A stretch of 64,000 nt of DNA, from contig CALNYS010000004.1 in NCBI GenBank assembly GCA_942490855.1, positions 62,001 to 126,000 of the forward strand. The letters are read 5' to 3'. A program made the position numbers and the translations under genes. This stretch comes from CALNYS01 sp942490855 (GTDB taxonomy: Bacteria; Planctomycetota; Phycisphaerae; Phycisphaerales; UBA1924). The notes under the pieces are model-generated. The model saw nothing but the letters and a program-made list of their open reading frames with translations. It had not been told where the DNA came from and searched no databases. Of the stretch, positions 17,566 through 26,848 are shown one piece after another (the stretch's first letter is position 1; every line of letters starts with the position of its first letter).

Positions 17566-20255
17566 CGACCGGTCGCGTGCGCTTCGATGAGTTCCCATCG
17601 TTCGGGCGCGGGGCCGAAGGCCTCGCCTGGAGCGGCGCAGTGGGTGTACACCTCGCGGGCTTCGTTGTACGCCGCGGCCGCGGCGGCGAGGTCGCCGTCG
17701 CCTGATTCCGCGAGCCTGCGCCGCGTTTCGGCGAGCCCGACGAGGGCGTCGCCGAGGAGGCGGGTCATGACGACGTTGCCCTGGTCGAGCCCGAGGAGGG
17801 CGCGGAACTGGTCGCGCGCCACTTCGTAGCCGTCGCGGGCGGCGACGAGGTCGGCGCGGGCGTGCGCGACGTGCGCGGTCACGAGCCGGTAGCGCGCGCG
17901 CAGGGAGAGCAGGCCAGGGTGCAGCGGGGCGACGGATTCGAGCCGGCGGATCTCGGTCTGTGCGCCCGCGGCGGCCCACGCGGCCTCGTCGATTTCTTCT
18001 GCGCCGAGGCTCGCGAGGGCGTACTCGACGTAGCCGCTGGCGGCGGTGAGCGCGACGCGGGCGTCGTCGGGGGAGTCCTCGGCGAGCCCGGCGAGGATGG
18101 CGTTTGCCTTGTCCATGAGCGACCGCCCCTCGGCGGCACGTCCCTGGTCGGCTTCGAGGAGCGCGAGGCCGATGGAGTTGAGCGCCACATCGCGGAGCAG
18201 GGACGGGCGGAAACGGCTCTCGCCGAACGCGTCGAGGAGCTCGCGGCGCACGGTGAGGGCTTCGCTGAGCATGTCGCGGGCTCGGGCGGGGTCGTTGCGT
18301 TCCAGGGCGAGTTCGCCGGCGCTGACGAGGGCGACGGCGAGGTCGCGCCGGGTGTTGGGGTTGTCGGGGTATCGGGCGGCGCGGTCGCGGCGGCTCTGGA
18401 CTTCCGCGTCGAACATCTCGGCGGCGAGCGCGGCGTCCCCGAGGTGCACGGCGGTTTGGCCGAGGGAGAAGCGTGGCTTGGAGCGCTGGCGCTCGGCCTG
18501 GAGGCCGGCGTCGGGGAAGTCGCCGGCGTCGGCGATCGCGATCGCGCGCTGATAGGCCTGGCGGGCGAGGCTGGGCTGGTTGGTGCGCCGGAGGGAATCG
18601 GCGACGCGGAGCTGGGCCTCGACGGCCTGGGTCCAGTAGGTGAGGTTCGCGGGATCGCTCTCAACGAGCGCGACGAGGTCGTCGCGGGAGGCGGTGTAGG
18701 CCTCGAGCGCCTGCTCGAACTCGCCCTGGTTGCCCGAGCGGATGCCCCCCATCGCGTGCCCGGCCTGCAGGAGCGCGCGGGACCGGGCGAGCATGACCTG
18801 GGGGTGCTCGGCGGGGTAGCGCGAGGAGACGTCGTCGAACTTGTTCTGGACGCCCTGCCAGAAGGAGCCGCGCTCGTCGGGGGACATGGTGAAGGTGAGG
18901 TCGGTGTGCGCGACCTCCCAGAGGGCGTCGCCGAACGCGGACGCGATGACGAGGTCTTGCTGGGCGCCGAGCGCCTGCTCGAGCGCGGCGGCCTCGCCCT
19001 TGGCGGCGACAGCGGCGCGCTCGTTGGCGATGGACGACTGGCGCCACTGGAGCGCGGTGGCGGTCCCGCCGGCGAGGAGGGCGAGGGTGACGATGGCGGC
19101 GGCGGCGACCTCGGTGCGGTGGCGGCGCAGGAACTTGCGCATGAGGTAGACGCGCCTGCCGCCGGTGCGGCGGGCCTCGACGGGGTGCCCGCCGAGGTAG
19201 CGTTCGAGGTCGAGCGAGAGGTGCTCGGCCGAGGCGTAGCGCCGCTCGGCCTCCTTGGACATCGCCATCATGACGATGTCGTCGAGGTCTCCTGAGAGGG
19301 ATCGGCGGAGGGACTCGACGCGTTCGGCGGCGCGGCTCTCGGCGATGCTGGCGGGGGTGATGGTCGAGGGCGTCTCGCGGGCGCTGGTCTTGGCGTCGCC
19401 CACGCTGGTGATCGCCGTGCTCGGGCGCATGGGGACGCTCTCGCAGATCACGCGGACGACCTCGGCCTCGATTCTCTTGGCGAAGTGGTACGGGCGACGC
19501 CCGCAGAGGAGCTCGTAGAGGAGGACGCCGAGCGAGTAGACGTCGCTGCGGGTGCCGACGACCTCGCCGCGGACCTGCTCTGGGCTGGCGTACTCGGGCG
19601 TCATGATGCGCATGGTGGGGCGCGTGAGGACCTCGACGCGCCCGAGGGCTGGGTTGAGGAGCTTGGCGATGCCGAAGTCGAGGAGTTTGGGGTCGCCGTC
19701 GGGCGTGACGAGGATGTTGCCGGGCTTGAGGTCACGGTGGACGATGAGGTTGGTGTGGGCGTGGTGGACGGCGGCGCAGACCTTGCGGAAGATCTCGAGG
19801 CGCTTAGCGATGGGGACGCGCTGGGTGTCGCAGTAGACGTCCAGGGGCTTGCCCTCGATGTACTCCATGACGAAGTAGGGCTGGCCGTCCTCGGTCTCGG
19901 AGACCTCGTGGAGTCGGGCGATGTTGGCGTGGTTGAGGGCCGAGAGCAGCTGGCCCTCGAGCTTGAAGCGCCGCATGACGTCCTCGGTGTCGAGGCCCTT
20001 GCGGATGAGCTTGATGGCGACGACGCGCCCGGCGCTGCCTTCGCGCTCGTCGGTGCACTTGTAGACGGAGCCCATGCCGCCGCGCCCGACGCGCCCGAGG
20101 ACGCGGAAGGGGCCGATCTTCTCGGGGCCCGCCCCCTCGGACTCCGCGGGGCCGGCGGCCTTGTCGAAGGCCTTGCGCAGGACATCGCTGCTGCCGAGCC
20201 CCGGCTTGCTGGGGAGCGTTGGGACGTCTTCTTCGTGGAAATCAGAATCAGGCAT
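17562..20255 (-). CDS. Ser/Thr protein kinase with transmembrane helix and TPR-like tail
   Basis: The product is 897 residues from the ATG of MPDSDFHEEDVPTLPSK, with GAGG-type ribosome site upstream. The kinase domain (about 45-350) has GRVGRGGMGSVYKC, VVAIKLIRKG, HRDLKPGNILV (near 171), DFGIAKL (near 190) and TPEYASPEQVRG. A membrane helix lies near 380-402 (AAAAIVTLALLAGGTATAL). The extracytoplasmic or C-terminal part is helical and TPR-like (for example LARQAYQRAIAIADAGDFPD, ALTVRRELLDAFGE). It is divergent from an ECF sigma gene at 20413, so the pair probably shares a control region. The stop overlaps the convergent FHA-SpoIIE phosphatase stop (CTAG), which places kinase, phosphatase and sigma factor side by side. 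Confidence 0.93.
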   Translation of the reverse strand: MPDSDFHEEDVPTLPSKPGLGSSDVLRKAFDKAAGPAESEGAGPEKIGPFRVLGRVGRGGMGSVYKCTDEREGSAGRVVAIKLIRKGLDTEDVMRRFKLEGQLLSALNHANIARLHEVSETEDGQPYFVMEYIEGKPLDVYCDTQRVPIAKRLEIFRKVCAAVHHAHTNLIVHRDLKPGNILVTPDGDPKLLDFGIAKLLNPALGRVEVLTRPTMRIMTPEYASPEQVRGEVVGTRSDVYSLGVLLYELLCGRRPYHFAKRIEAEVVRVICESVPMRPSTAITSVGDAKTSARETPSTITPASIAESRAAERVESLRRSLSGDLDDIVMMAMSKEAERRYASAEHLSLDLERYLGGHPVEARRTGGRRVYLMRKFLRRHRTEVAAAAIVTLALLAGGTATALQWRQSSIANERAAVAAKGEAAALEQALGAQQDLVIASAFGDALWEVAHTDLTFTMSPDERGSFWQGVQNKFDDVSSRYPAEHPQVMLARSRALLQAGHAMGGIRSGNQGEFEQALEAYTASRDDLVALVESDPANLTYWTQAVEAQLRVADSLRRTNQPSLARQAYQRAIAIADAGDFPDAGLQAERQRSKPRFSLGQTAVHLGDAALAAEMFDAEVQSRRDRAARYPDNPNTRRDLAVALVSAGELALERNDPARARDMLSEALTVRRELLDAFGESRFRPSLLRDVALNSIGLALLEADQGRAAEGRSLMDKANAILAGLAEDSPDDARVALTAASGYVEYALASLGAEEIDEAAWAAAGAQTEIRRLESVAPLHPGLLSLRARYRLVTAHVAHARADLVAARDGYEVARDQFRALLGLDQGNVVMTRLLGDALVGLAETRRRLAESGDGDLAAAAAAYNEAREVYTHCAAPGEAFGPAPERWELIEAHATGR

Positions 20256-20359
20256 AGGGACACCTCGACCTTACGGCTTTTCCCGCTGATCTACGCGTAG
20301 TGTTGCACATCGCCCCTCACCCGATCTCCATAGACTACCCCCAGAGAGAGGACCTGCGT
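20256..20359. promoter_or_regulatory. shared control region of a divergent kinase/sigma pair
   Basis: This 104-base stretch separates the divergent kinase (start 20255) and sigma factor genes. It contains the perfect 10-bp palindrome CTACGCGTAG (20291-20300), a possible operator, and TTGCAC at 20303-20308. No -10 box at proper spacing was found, so the promoters remain undefined. The end of the region, AGAGAGAGGA, is a good ribosome site for the ATG at 20360. Confidence 0.35.
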
Positions 20360-20412
20360 ATGACCATCAACCCGCAGACGCCCGGCGGTCAGCGACGTCT
20401 GTACTGGACCAG

Positions 20413-20946
20413 GTGAGCGGTGGGCGTTCGGGCGCCTTCGCGGAGCTGATCGAGCTGGTGTACTCGGACCTTCACGGGCTCGCCTGCAAGCGGCTCAACG
20501 AGCGGGAAGCCCCGGACACGATCCAGGCGACCGAGCTGGTCAACGAGACCGTGCGGCTTCTGCTGCAGCAGCGCCAGGGGTGGGAGAACCGCGACCACTT
20601 CTTCGCGATCGCGACGCGGCTGATGCTGCGGGTGATCGTCGATCGGCAGCGGCGTCGGATGGCCTCGAAGCGCGGCGGCGGGGCGCAGGCCGCTCCGCTC
20701 GAGGAGGCCGAGCTCGCGTCCCTGGCGACCAACCCCGGGTTCGACGACGAGGACACCTCGCGTCTGGTTTCTGCGCTCGCGACGTTGCACGAGTCGCAGC
20801 CGCGGGCCGCGGAGGTGGTGACGCTGCACATCGTCGGCGACTTCACGCTGCCGCGCGTCGCCGAGCTTTTGAACGTGTCGCTCGCGACCGTCGAGCGCGA
20901 TTGGCGCGCGGCGAAAGAGCACCTGCTAAAGGCGGTCGAGGGCTAG
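20413..20946 (+). CDS. ECF sigma factor paired with a kinase; N-terminus probably frameshifted
   Basis: In frame from a GTG at 20413 the product is 177 residues: region 2 (LIELVYSDLHGLACKRLNER, TELVNETVRLLLQQR, HFFAIATRLMLRVIVDRQRR) and region 4 (HESQPRAAEVVTLHIVGDFT, LPRVAELLNVSLATVERDWR). The likely true start is the ATG at 20360, which has a good ribosome site, but that frame stops after 18 codons. The sigma frame just upstream of the GTG reads SATSVLDQV, as expected for the family. One missing base near 20386-20392 (GGCGGTC) would join MTINPQTPGG to SATSVLDQVSGG. Region 2.2 has Q-A-T-E-L-V-N-E instead of an acidic motif. A coupled leader peptide is a less likely alternative. The stop shares CTAG with the next convergent gene. 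Confidence 0.85.
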   Translation: MSGGRSGAFAELIELVYSDLHGLACKRLNEREAPDTIQATELVNETVRLLLQQRQGWENRDHFFAIATRLMLRVIVDRQRRRMASKRGGGAQAAPLEEAELASLATNPGFDDEDTSRLVSALATLHESQPRAAEVVTLHIVGDFTLPRVAELLNVSLATVERDWRAAKEHLLKAVEG

Positions 20947-23900
20947 CGGGCTTCGATGGCGACGGGCTCGGCGACGACGAGCTCGAGATCCACGCCGGCG
21001 TCCAGACCCGACCCGTCCGGGTCGAGCCCTTTGAGCAGGAACAGACCGCTCAGCGGGCCTTCCTCGGTCCAGTCACTGATGTCGACCCCGGCGAAGCTCG
21101 ACGACGAGAAGAGGTTCGAGACGGTCAGTCCAGTGACCTCGAAGCCCTGCCCGCTCACGAAGGCGATCGAGCCCGAGCCCTTCTCCATGGTCGCGGAGTA
21201 GACGGTAAAGCCCACGCCTCTCTCGTCGCCCTCGGAGACGGTCGCGGCGAACGCGCCGCCCATGACCTGGCCCCCGATGAACGCGATGGAGCCGACGAAA
21301 TCGATGAGCTCGGCGTTGGGGTCGGCGCTGATGGCGTCGAGGAAGATATCGGCGAGCACGGAGTCCCCGTCGTCTTCGATGGTGATTCCGCCCGTGAACT
21401 CCAGCCCGAAGAAGCCGCCCCGTGAGACGGGGAAGACCTGCACGATCAGGGAGCCCAGCTCGAGCCTGAGCTCGCTGGCGTCGTCGGGCCCGAGGGGCGT
21501 GCCCTGCCCGAGCAGGAGCGTCACGTCGTCGCTCCCGGTGTTGGCGATGGCGAGGTCCATCGCGCCGTCGGCGTTGACGTCGGCGGCGTGGAGATCGCCC
21601 GGGGCGACGTGCGTCTCAAAGAACTGGGGCTCGAAGAAGCCGCCCCCCGCGGCGCTGACGAAGACGGCGACCTCGTCGGCGAGGACGCTCGTGACGGCGA
21701 CGTCCGCGAGACCGTCGTGGGTGAAGTCCTTGCCCACGACCCCGCCGACGCGCTGGCCGATGAAGACCTCCTCGGGCTCGGCGAAGGACGACTGCGCGTT
21801 GTTGAGGATGGTCGTGAAGGACCCGACGCTGCCGAACTCACCGCGGAAGCTGGTGAAGATGTTGGCGCTGACGATCAGGTCGGGGAGCGAGTCTCCGTCG
21901 AGATCGGCGGTGTCCATGTCAACGAAGACGAGGTCGTCTGGGAGATCGACGCGGACGCTGTCGGTGTATTCGATCACGCCCTCGAGCGACTCGGCGAAGA
22001 AGACAACGAGCCCGGCGTCGCTCGCGCCGCGCGCGAGGATCGGCTTGGCGAAGACGCCGCCGTAGCCGATGGCGGCGATGTCCCGGAGGCCGTCGTCGTT
22101 GAAGTCGGCGGTGGTGATGTCGGCGACGACGCCGTTCTGGACGTCCGCGGTGGCGAGCGGCGAGAAGCCGCCGCGCGTGCCGAAGAGATTGAAGACTGAG
22201 ATGGCCGGATCGCTGGCGTTCGACGAGGGCGCCGTGATGATCTCGGTCCCGGCGACGCCTGGGAACATGTTCGCGGCCTCGACCCGTCGGGTGAACGGGA
22301 GCGACTCGGCGAGCGCCAGTCCCTTGACGGTGTTCGAGTAGATCAGGGTCTCGTTCAGCTCGCCGCCGACCGACACGAGGATGTCGCGGCGGCCCTCGTC
22401 GACGACGTTCGCGACCGCGAGGTCCAGCGCGGTGCTCGGGAGCGAGACGCCGGTGTCCTGGACGAAGTCGCCGTCGCCGAGGCCTCGGAGGATGCGCACC
22501 TCGGGGGTGTCGCCTCCGCCTGCGATGATCATGTCGAGCGCGGCGCCGGAACCGATGTCCGCGATGACGATGTGGGAGGGCGAGGAGGGCGCGGCGAACT
22601 GTTGCTGTCCCTCGATGCCCTCGTCGGCGCCGCCGAGGCGGACGACCAGCGCGCCGCGTCGTGCGGACCCGTCGCGCGAGAGGACGGTCACGACGTCGGT
22701 TTCGCCGTCGTTGTTGACGTCAACGATCGCGGCGTAGACAGGGGCGTCGCCGCTGTCGATCGCGGGGTCGGAGGCGTAGTTGCCCGCGGGGCCCTGCTTC
22801 ACGGGCGTGACGCTGTCGGCGGCGCGGTCGGCCGTGGCGAGGTCGAGGTCCTTGTCGTTGTCGAGGTCGCCGATGCCGACGAACACGGCGCCGTCGCCGA
22901 CGCCGACTTCCTGCGCGGCGAAGCCCGCCCCGCGGGTGAAGCCGAGGTTGGTGAAGACGGTGGTGGACCCGCCGCCCTTGTTGGCGGTGTAGAGGTCGAA
23001 GTCCTTGTCGTTGTCAAGGTCGCCGATACCCACGAAGACGGGGGCGTCGCCGGTCGGGAGGACGCCGGCGCCGCGGGAGAGGGCGGAGAACGTGCCGTCG
23101 CCGAGCCCTTCGAAGATTGTCACGGTGTTCCCGGCCTCGTTGGTGACGGCGAGGTCGAGGAGCGTGTCGCCGGTGAGCTCGCCGATAGCGGCCGAGGAGG
23201 GCACGCCGCCGACGGTGACGACGGGCGAGATCCCGAGGGTGCGGTCGGCGCGCGGCAGCAGGATGCTGACGGTCTGCGATCCCGAGTTGACGACGGCGAG
23301 GTCGGGGATGACGTCGTTGTCGAGACGCCCGCTCGCGACGGCGACGGGCGCCGCGCCGGTGACCGCGAAGGTGGCCCCGTTGACGCCGAGGCCCAGGTTG
23401 CCGGCGCCGTCGCCGTAGAGGACCGCCACGGCGCCCTCGCCCTCGAGCGCCACGGCGGCGTCGGTGTTGCCGTCGTTGTCGAAGTCGCCCAGCGCGAAGC
23501 CGCGGGGCGTGTTCCCGGCGAAGGAAACGATGTGCGGGAGGAAGGTGCCGTCGCCGTTGCCGAGGAGGACGGACATGGTCCCGTCGGCGGCGTTGGAGAC
23601 GACGAAGTCGATCTCCCCGTCGTTGTTCATATCCGCGTGCGCCGCGTACTCCGGGCCGAAGCCGACGGGGAAGGTGCGGGGCGGGAAGATCGACGTGTTG
23701 CTCGGGGGGGCGAGGGTGAAGGTGTTTTTGATGAGGGGGAGCAGCTCGCCCGAGAGGTCGGCGATCGCGTTGCTCAGGGTGGCGGAGTAGGAGAGCTCGG
23801 GGACGAACGGGGAATCGAGTCGGTACTCGACCACGGTCGGGCTGACGATGGTGACCGCGTCAACGTGCCCGAGGGCGCCGAACGCGTCAACGATCGCGAG

Positions 23901-24749
23901 CGATCCGGTGGTGATCCCCTCGGACGCGACGGGTTCTGAGAATTCGAACGTGAGGGTGTCGGCGCCGGGGGGGAGCGGGAGCGAGGGGTCCGGGGACACG
24001 AGCGTCACGCTGGGCGCGGTCCCGTCGCGCACGGGGAGGGCCCCGCCGTTGCCCATCGACCACGCGGCGACGTCGAGGACGTTGATGAACCCGTCGCGGT
24101 TGAAGTCCGCGAGCGGGTTGTAAGTCGGGTCGCCCTGCGCGGAACCGATCGCGGCGATGATCATCCCCGCGTCGGCGGCGTCGACCACGCCGTCGCGGTT
24201 GGCGTCGCCGGCGATGACGTTGAAGAGGAACACGGCCTGCCCGCCCGCGCGTCCGTCGCCCGACGGGAGCGCGGGGAGCGAGGGGTTGGCGACCTCGCCG
24301 TCGAGCGGGAGACCGGCGGCGATGATGTTCTCGGCGTCGAGCACGAAGCGTACGCGGTCGAGGGTGATCGGCGGGCCGGTGAGGGTGACGGTGTAGACGG
24401 TGTTGTCGGCGTTCGAGGCGAGCTGGAGCCCGGTGATCTCGACGCCGGGGGTCTGGTAGGCGCGGACCGCGGAGGGCGGGATATCAACGGCGCGGTCGAA
24501 GTGGATCTCGATCTCGGAGAGCCCGCCGGCCTGGGTGACCCAGCCGTCATCGACCGGGCCGATCGCGCTGACGCGGGGGTACGCGCCGAGCGGGCCGCCG
24601 AGGGGGCCGTCCTGCGGGAGGGCCTGCGAGGCGTCGCCGATGGCGTGTGCGTTGGCGACCTGGCCCAGGGCGGGCGTGGACGCGAAGGCGGCGGAGATCC
24701 CGGCGAGCGCTAGCGAGCGCAGCGCGAGCGTGAACGTAGATGAACGCAT
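20943..24749 (-). CDS. secreted FG-GAP/VCBS repeat protein with internal dockerin-like repeats
   Basis: The product is 1,268 residues. The signal peptide is SLALAGISAAFASTPALGQ. Residues about 60-165 look like a beta-sandwich. Residues about 190-245 hold two EF-hand-like dockerin units (DANRDGVVDAADAGMIIAAI, DFNRDGFINVLDVAAW). A Big-type domain follows (SVTLVSPDPSLPLPPGADTL). Then come many FG-GAP/VCBS repeats with D-x-N-x-D-x-x-x-D calcium loops, for example ADMNNDGEIDFVVSNAADG, GDFDNDGNTDAAVALEG, GDLDNDKDFDLYTANKGG and GDLDNDKDLDLATADRAA, the pattern of a beta-propeller. The C-terminus is not a dockerin. Probable role: calcium-stabilised extracellular scaffold or adhesin. The stop shares CTAG with the sigma factor stop. 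Confidence 0.88.
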   Translation of the reverse strand: MRSSTFTLALRSLALAGISAAFASTPALGQVANAHAIGDASQALPQDGPLGGPLGAYPRVSAIGPVDDGWVTQAGGLSEIEIHFDRAVDIPPSAVRAYQTPGVEITGLQLASNADNTVYTVTLTGPPITLDRVRFVLDAENIIAAGLPLDGEVANPSLPALPSGDGRAGGQAVFLFNVIAGDANRDGVVDAADAGMIIAAIGSAQGDPTYNPLADFNRDGFINVLDVAAWSMGNGGALPVRDGTAPSVTLVSPDPSLPLPPGADTLTFEFSEPVASEGITTGSLAIVDAFGALGHVDAVTIVSPTVVEYRLDSPFVPELSYSATLSNAIADLSGELLPLIKNTFTLAPPSNTSIFPPRTFPVGFGPEYAAHADMNNDGEIDFVVSNAADGTMSVLLGNGDGTFLPHIVSFAGNTPRGFALGDFDNDGNTDAAVALEGEGAVAVLYGDGAGNLGLGVNGATFAVTGAAPVAVASGRLDNDVIPDLAVVNSGSQTVSILLPRADRTLGISPVVTVGGVPSSAAIGELTGDTLLDLAVTNEAGNTVTIFEGLGDGTFSALSRGAGVLPTGDAPVFVGIGDLDNDKDFDLYTANKGGGSTTVFTNLGFTRGAGFAAQEVGVGDGAVFVGIGDLDNDKDLDLATADRAADSVTPVKQGPAGNYASDPAIDSGDAPVYAAIVDVNNDGETDVVTVLSRDGSARRGALVVRLGGADEGIEGQQQFAAPSSPSHIVIADIGSGAALDMIIAGGGDTPEVRILRGLGDGDFVQDTGVSLPSTALDLAVANVVDEGRRDILVSVGGELNETLIYSNTVKGLALAESLPFTRRVEAANMFPGVAGTEIITAPSSNASDPAISVFNLFGTRGGFSPLATADVQNGVVADITTADFNDDGLRDIAAIGYGGVFAKPILARGASDAGLVVFFAESLEGVIEYTDSVRVDLPDDLVFVDMDTADLDGDSLPDLIVSANIFTSFRGEFGSVGSFTTILNNAQSSFAEPEEVFIGQRVGGVVGKDFTHDGLADVAVTSVLADEVAVFVSAAGGGFFEPQFFETHVAPGDLHAADVNADGAMDLAIANTGSDDVTLLLGQGTPLGPDDASELRLELGSLIVQVFPVSRGGFFGLEFTGGITIEDDGDSVLADIFLDAISADPNAELIDFVGSIAFIGGQVMGGAFAATVSEGDERGVGFTVYSATMEKGSGSIAFVSGQGFEVTGLTVSNLFSSSSFAGVDISDWTEEGPLSGLFLLKGLDPDGSGLDAGVDLELVVAEPVAIEAR

Positions 24750-24773
24750 CGTCTCTATCCTTCGGGGCGGCGC

Positions 24774-26510
24774 TTACGGCGCGGTCCAACCCCATTTGTT
24801 GAGCAAGATCGCGAGGTCGACGACATCGACTCCGCCGTCGAGATTGAGATCACCGTTGGCGAGTTGCAGGGTCGCGCTGTCGTCGCACGGCTCGGTCGGT
24901 TGCCCGTCGGTGTGCTTGTTCTGCTCGACCTTGATCGTGTAGCAGGTGCAGCAGCCGTGAGCGGGTGGCGGCTCGTACCCGGGGGTCTCGATGGTGCGGG
25001 GCGCTTCGGAATCGCTCTCGTCGCGCCAGCCGTCGAAATCGTCGTCGGAAGCGCCGGAGACGGCGAATCGCACGCGCCCGTTCGCGTCGGAGATCACAGA
25101 GAGCTGGGCGCCCTGCCCGCCGCCGCCGTTGCGGTTGGGGTCATCGTGCGCGACGCTCACCAGCCCGCCGTTCTTGTCGTACCACCCGAGGTTCGCGCAG
25201 GGACGCTCGCCGGCGTGATCAGTCCCGCCGATGACGGTCAGGGCGTAGTCGCACGCGGCTTCGAGGCCGGTGATCTCGTAGAAGTCCACGTCGTTGCAGA
25301 CCGGGAAGGTCTCGGTGGTGTTGTCAATCTCGACGTCCACGGAAACCGTGCCCGCGGGGACGACGAAGTTCACACGGAACGCCTCGGCGCCCGTAACGAA
25401 CGTGCAGAGGTACGTGTCAACGTCGAGTATGTCGCCGCCGATCCCGCGTGCGCCGCCGTTGCTGTAGTAGGTGATGCAGACCTCGGCCTCGCCGAGCTGG
25501 CCGTGCGGCGCGTTGAAGAAGAGGCCGTTGAACATGTTGTCAACGCCGTCAGGACGACCGGTGATGCCGAGGCGGATGGTGGCTTCCCCCCCGCCGCTGT
25601 CGATGGGGGCGACGTCGTAGCACGCGGACGCCTTGCCGTTGCCCTTGGCGGACGAGTCGTTGTCTTCGCAGACGACGTTGTCGTCCTTGTCGAACATGAA
25701 CAGGTACGTGTCGGGGTAGCGGCCCGGGTCCCGGTTCTCCTGGAGCTCGCCGGAGATGTAGGAGCAGTACGCGTCCGAGACGCTCACGCTCTCGCGGGCG
25801 CTAAAGACGTTGTTGGAGTCGAGACAGTCCCCCTGCTCGTAGTGCGTGTCGCCGGTGTTCTGCGCGGACTCCACGACCACGGAAGCGGAGGAGAGCCCGA
25901 CGGGGATCGGCTGCCCGTTCACGTCGGCGAAGGCTGTCCCGAGGCCGAACTCGATCCGGAACTCGCCCGAAGCGTCGGCGCTCGCGTCGAGCACGAGCTC
26001 GACGAGCACGTCGTTGACGCCGACGACGGGGAGCACGCCCGAGCCGTCGGCGGTGTTGGTCGAGACGAAGACGCCGCCGTCGGGCGCACCCAGGATCACG
26101 CTAAAGAACGGGTCGCGGGTCGCGCCGCCCGCGGTGATGAGGTTCTGAGCGTCGAAGAAGTTGGTGAGCGAGACGTTGGGGACGAGCGAGCCGGTCGTCG
26201 GTCCGACGGGGGAGATATCGATGTCGAGGGAGTACCCGAAGAACGGGATGCCGGCGGGCTGGATCACGTAAAGGAGCCGGACCTCGTCGCCCGCTTCGAT
26301 GGTGGAATCCATCGGTGTGATCGAGACGTTGCCCGTCGGGGCGCGCACCTCGGCGTCGGGGTCGACGGGACCGGTGAGCCCTCGCTCGATCGCGACGTCG
26401 AGAACGTTGCTCACGCCGTCGGCGTTGTGATCGATAAGCGGGAGTTCCGCGTGCGTCGTGCCGACGACAATCGCGGCCACGATCCCGAATGCATGCCATG
26501 GACGGAACAC
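24774..26510 (-). CDS. secreted protein with dockerin-like units at both ends
   Basis: The product is 578 residues with signal peptide MFRPWHAFGIVAAIVVGTTH. An EF-hand-like unit (IDHNADGVSNVLDVAIERGL) follows the signal at once. Another (GDLNLDGGVDVVDLAILLNK) lies at the very C-terminus, which ends WGWTAP without the Cys seen in other dockerins here. Between them are a cohesin-like beta-sandwich (about 55-220: VSITPMDSTIEAGDEVRLLY) and a Cys-containing region (about 235-460) with YPDTYLFMFDKDDNVVCEDN. The last part has a cluster HGCCTCYTIKVEQNK. The function is unknown; an extracellular calcium-binding protein is likely. The gene is preceded by a good minus-strand promoter at 26611-26639. Confidence 0.82.
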   Translation of the reverse strand: MFRPWHAFGIVAAIVVGTTHAELPLIDHNADGVSNVLDVAIERGLTGPVDPDAEVRAPTGNVSITPMDSTIEAGDEVRLLYVIQPAGIPFFGYSLDIDISPVGPTTGSLVPNVSLTNFFDAQNLITAGGATRDPFFSVILGAPDGGVFVSTNTADGSGVLPVVGVNDVLVELVLDASADASGEFRIEFGLGTAFADVNGQPIPVGLSSASVVVESAQNTGDTHYEQGDCLDSNNVFSARESVSVSDAYCSYISGELQENRDPGRYPDTYLFMFDKDDNVVCEDNDSSAKGNGKASACYDVAPIDSGGGEATIRLGITGRPDGVDNMFNGLFFNAPHGQLGEAEVCITYYSNGGARGIGGDILDVDTYLCTFVTGAEAFRVNFVVPAGTVSVDVEIDNTTETFPVCNDVDFYEITGLEAACDYALTVIGGTDHAGERPCANLGWYDKNGGLVSVAHDDPNRNGGGGQGAQLSVISDANGRVRFAVSGASDDDFDGWRDESDSEAPRTIETPGYEPPPAHGCCTCYTIKVEQNKHTDGQPTEPCDDSATLQLANGDLNLDGGVDVVDLAILLNKWGWTAP

Positions 26511-26610
26511 AGTCCACCTCCTCTGCGCTGCCCGCGCGTACTTGCTCCGAACGCTGTTGGCGCAACCGCGCCGACAGACCTCTCACCGTACCGAAACCGC
26601 ACAAGAGCCC

Positions 26611-26639
26611 ATAATAAAATCCAGAGATTTCTGACTCAA
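26611..26639 (-). promoter_or_regulatory. sigma-70-like promoter of the 24.8-26.5 kb gene
   Basis: On the minus strand, TTGAGT (26639-26634) is followed after 17 bases by TATTAT (26616-26611), in a locally AT-rich patch that stands out from the GC-rich surroundings. It points to the secreted-protein gene starting at 26510, about 95 bases away. The rest of the 338-base gap 26511-26848 holds no gene; it must also contain the promoter of the plus-strand histidine kinase. Confidence 0.6.
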
Positions 26640-26848
26640 ATCGTCGTCACAACAGAAATTGGACACGTCCCGGATCCGGGCGACCGCGCCGCGTGGTCCG
26701 AAAACCTTCATGCGTTTTAGCCCATCGCGAAGAGTCGCCCCCTGTACGGGCGATCCACGTTTAGGGCGGTGATCCGCGGGCCGATGATCGGACGGGATCG
26801 GTCGCGTCTGGCGCGCACGATCGCCCCTCTTGTCGGGAAGGGAGAGCG

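Noticed and set aside
15976..17979. Minus-strand open frame of 667 codons opposite the second FHA-SpoIIE gene
   Set aside because: It is Arg/His-rich low-complexity sequence with no domain; the plus strand encodes an intact phosphatase.
22840..23040. Near-identical DNA segments about 170 bases apart, as a possible mobile or CRISPR repeat
   Set aside because: They encode consecutive FG-GAP repeats (DLDNDKD) in frame; no CRISPR spacing, and no transposase or insertion sequence was found anywhere in the window.
22572..23939. Plus-strand open frame of 455 codons opposite the FG-GAP protein
   Set aside because: It is the mirror of the Asp/Gly repeat codons and gives Val/Glu/Gly-rich sequence without domains.
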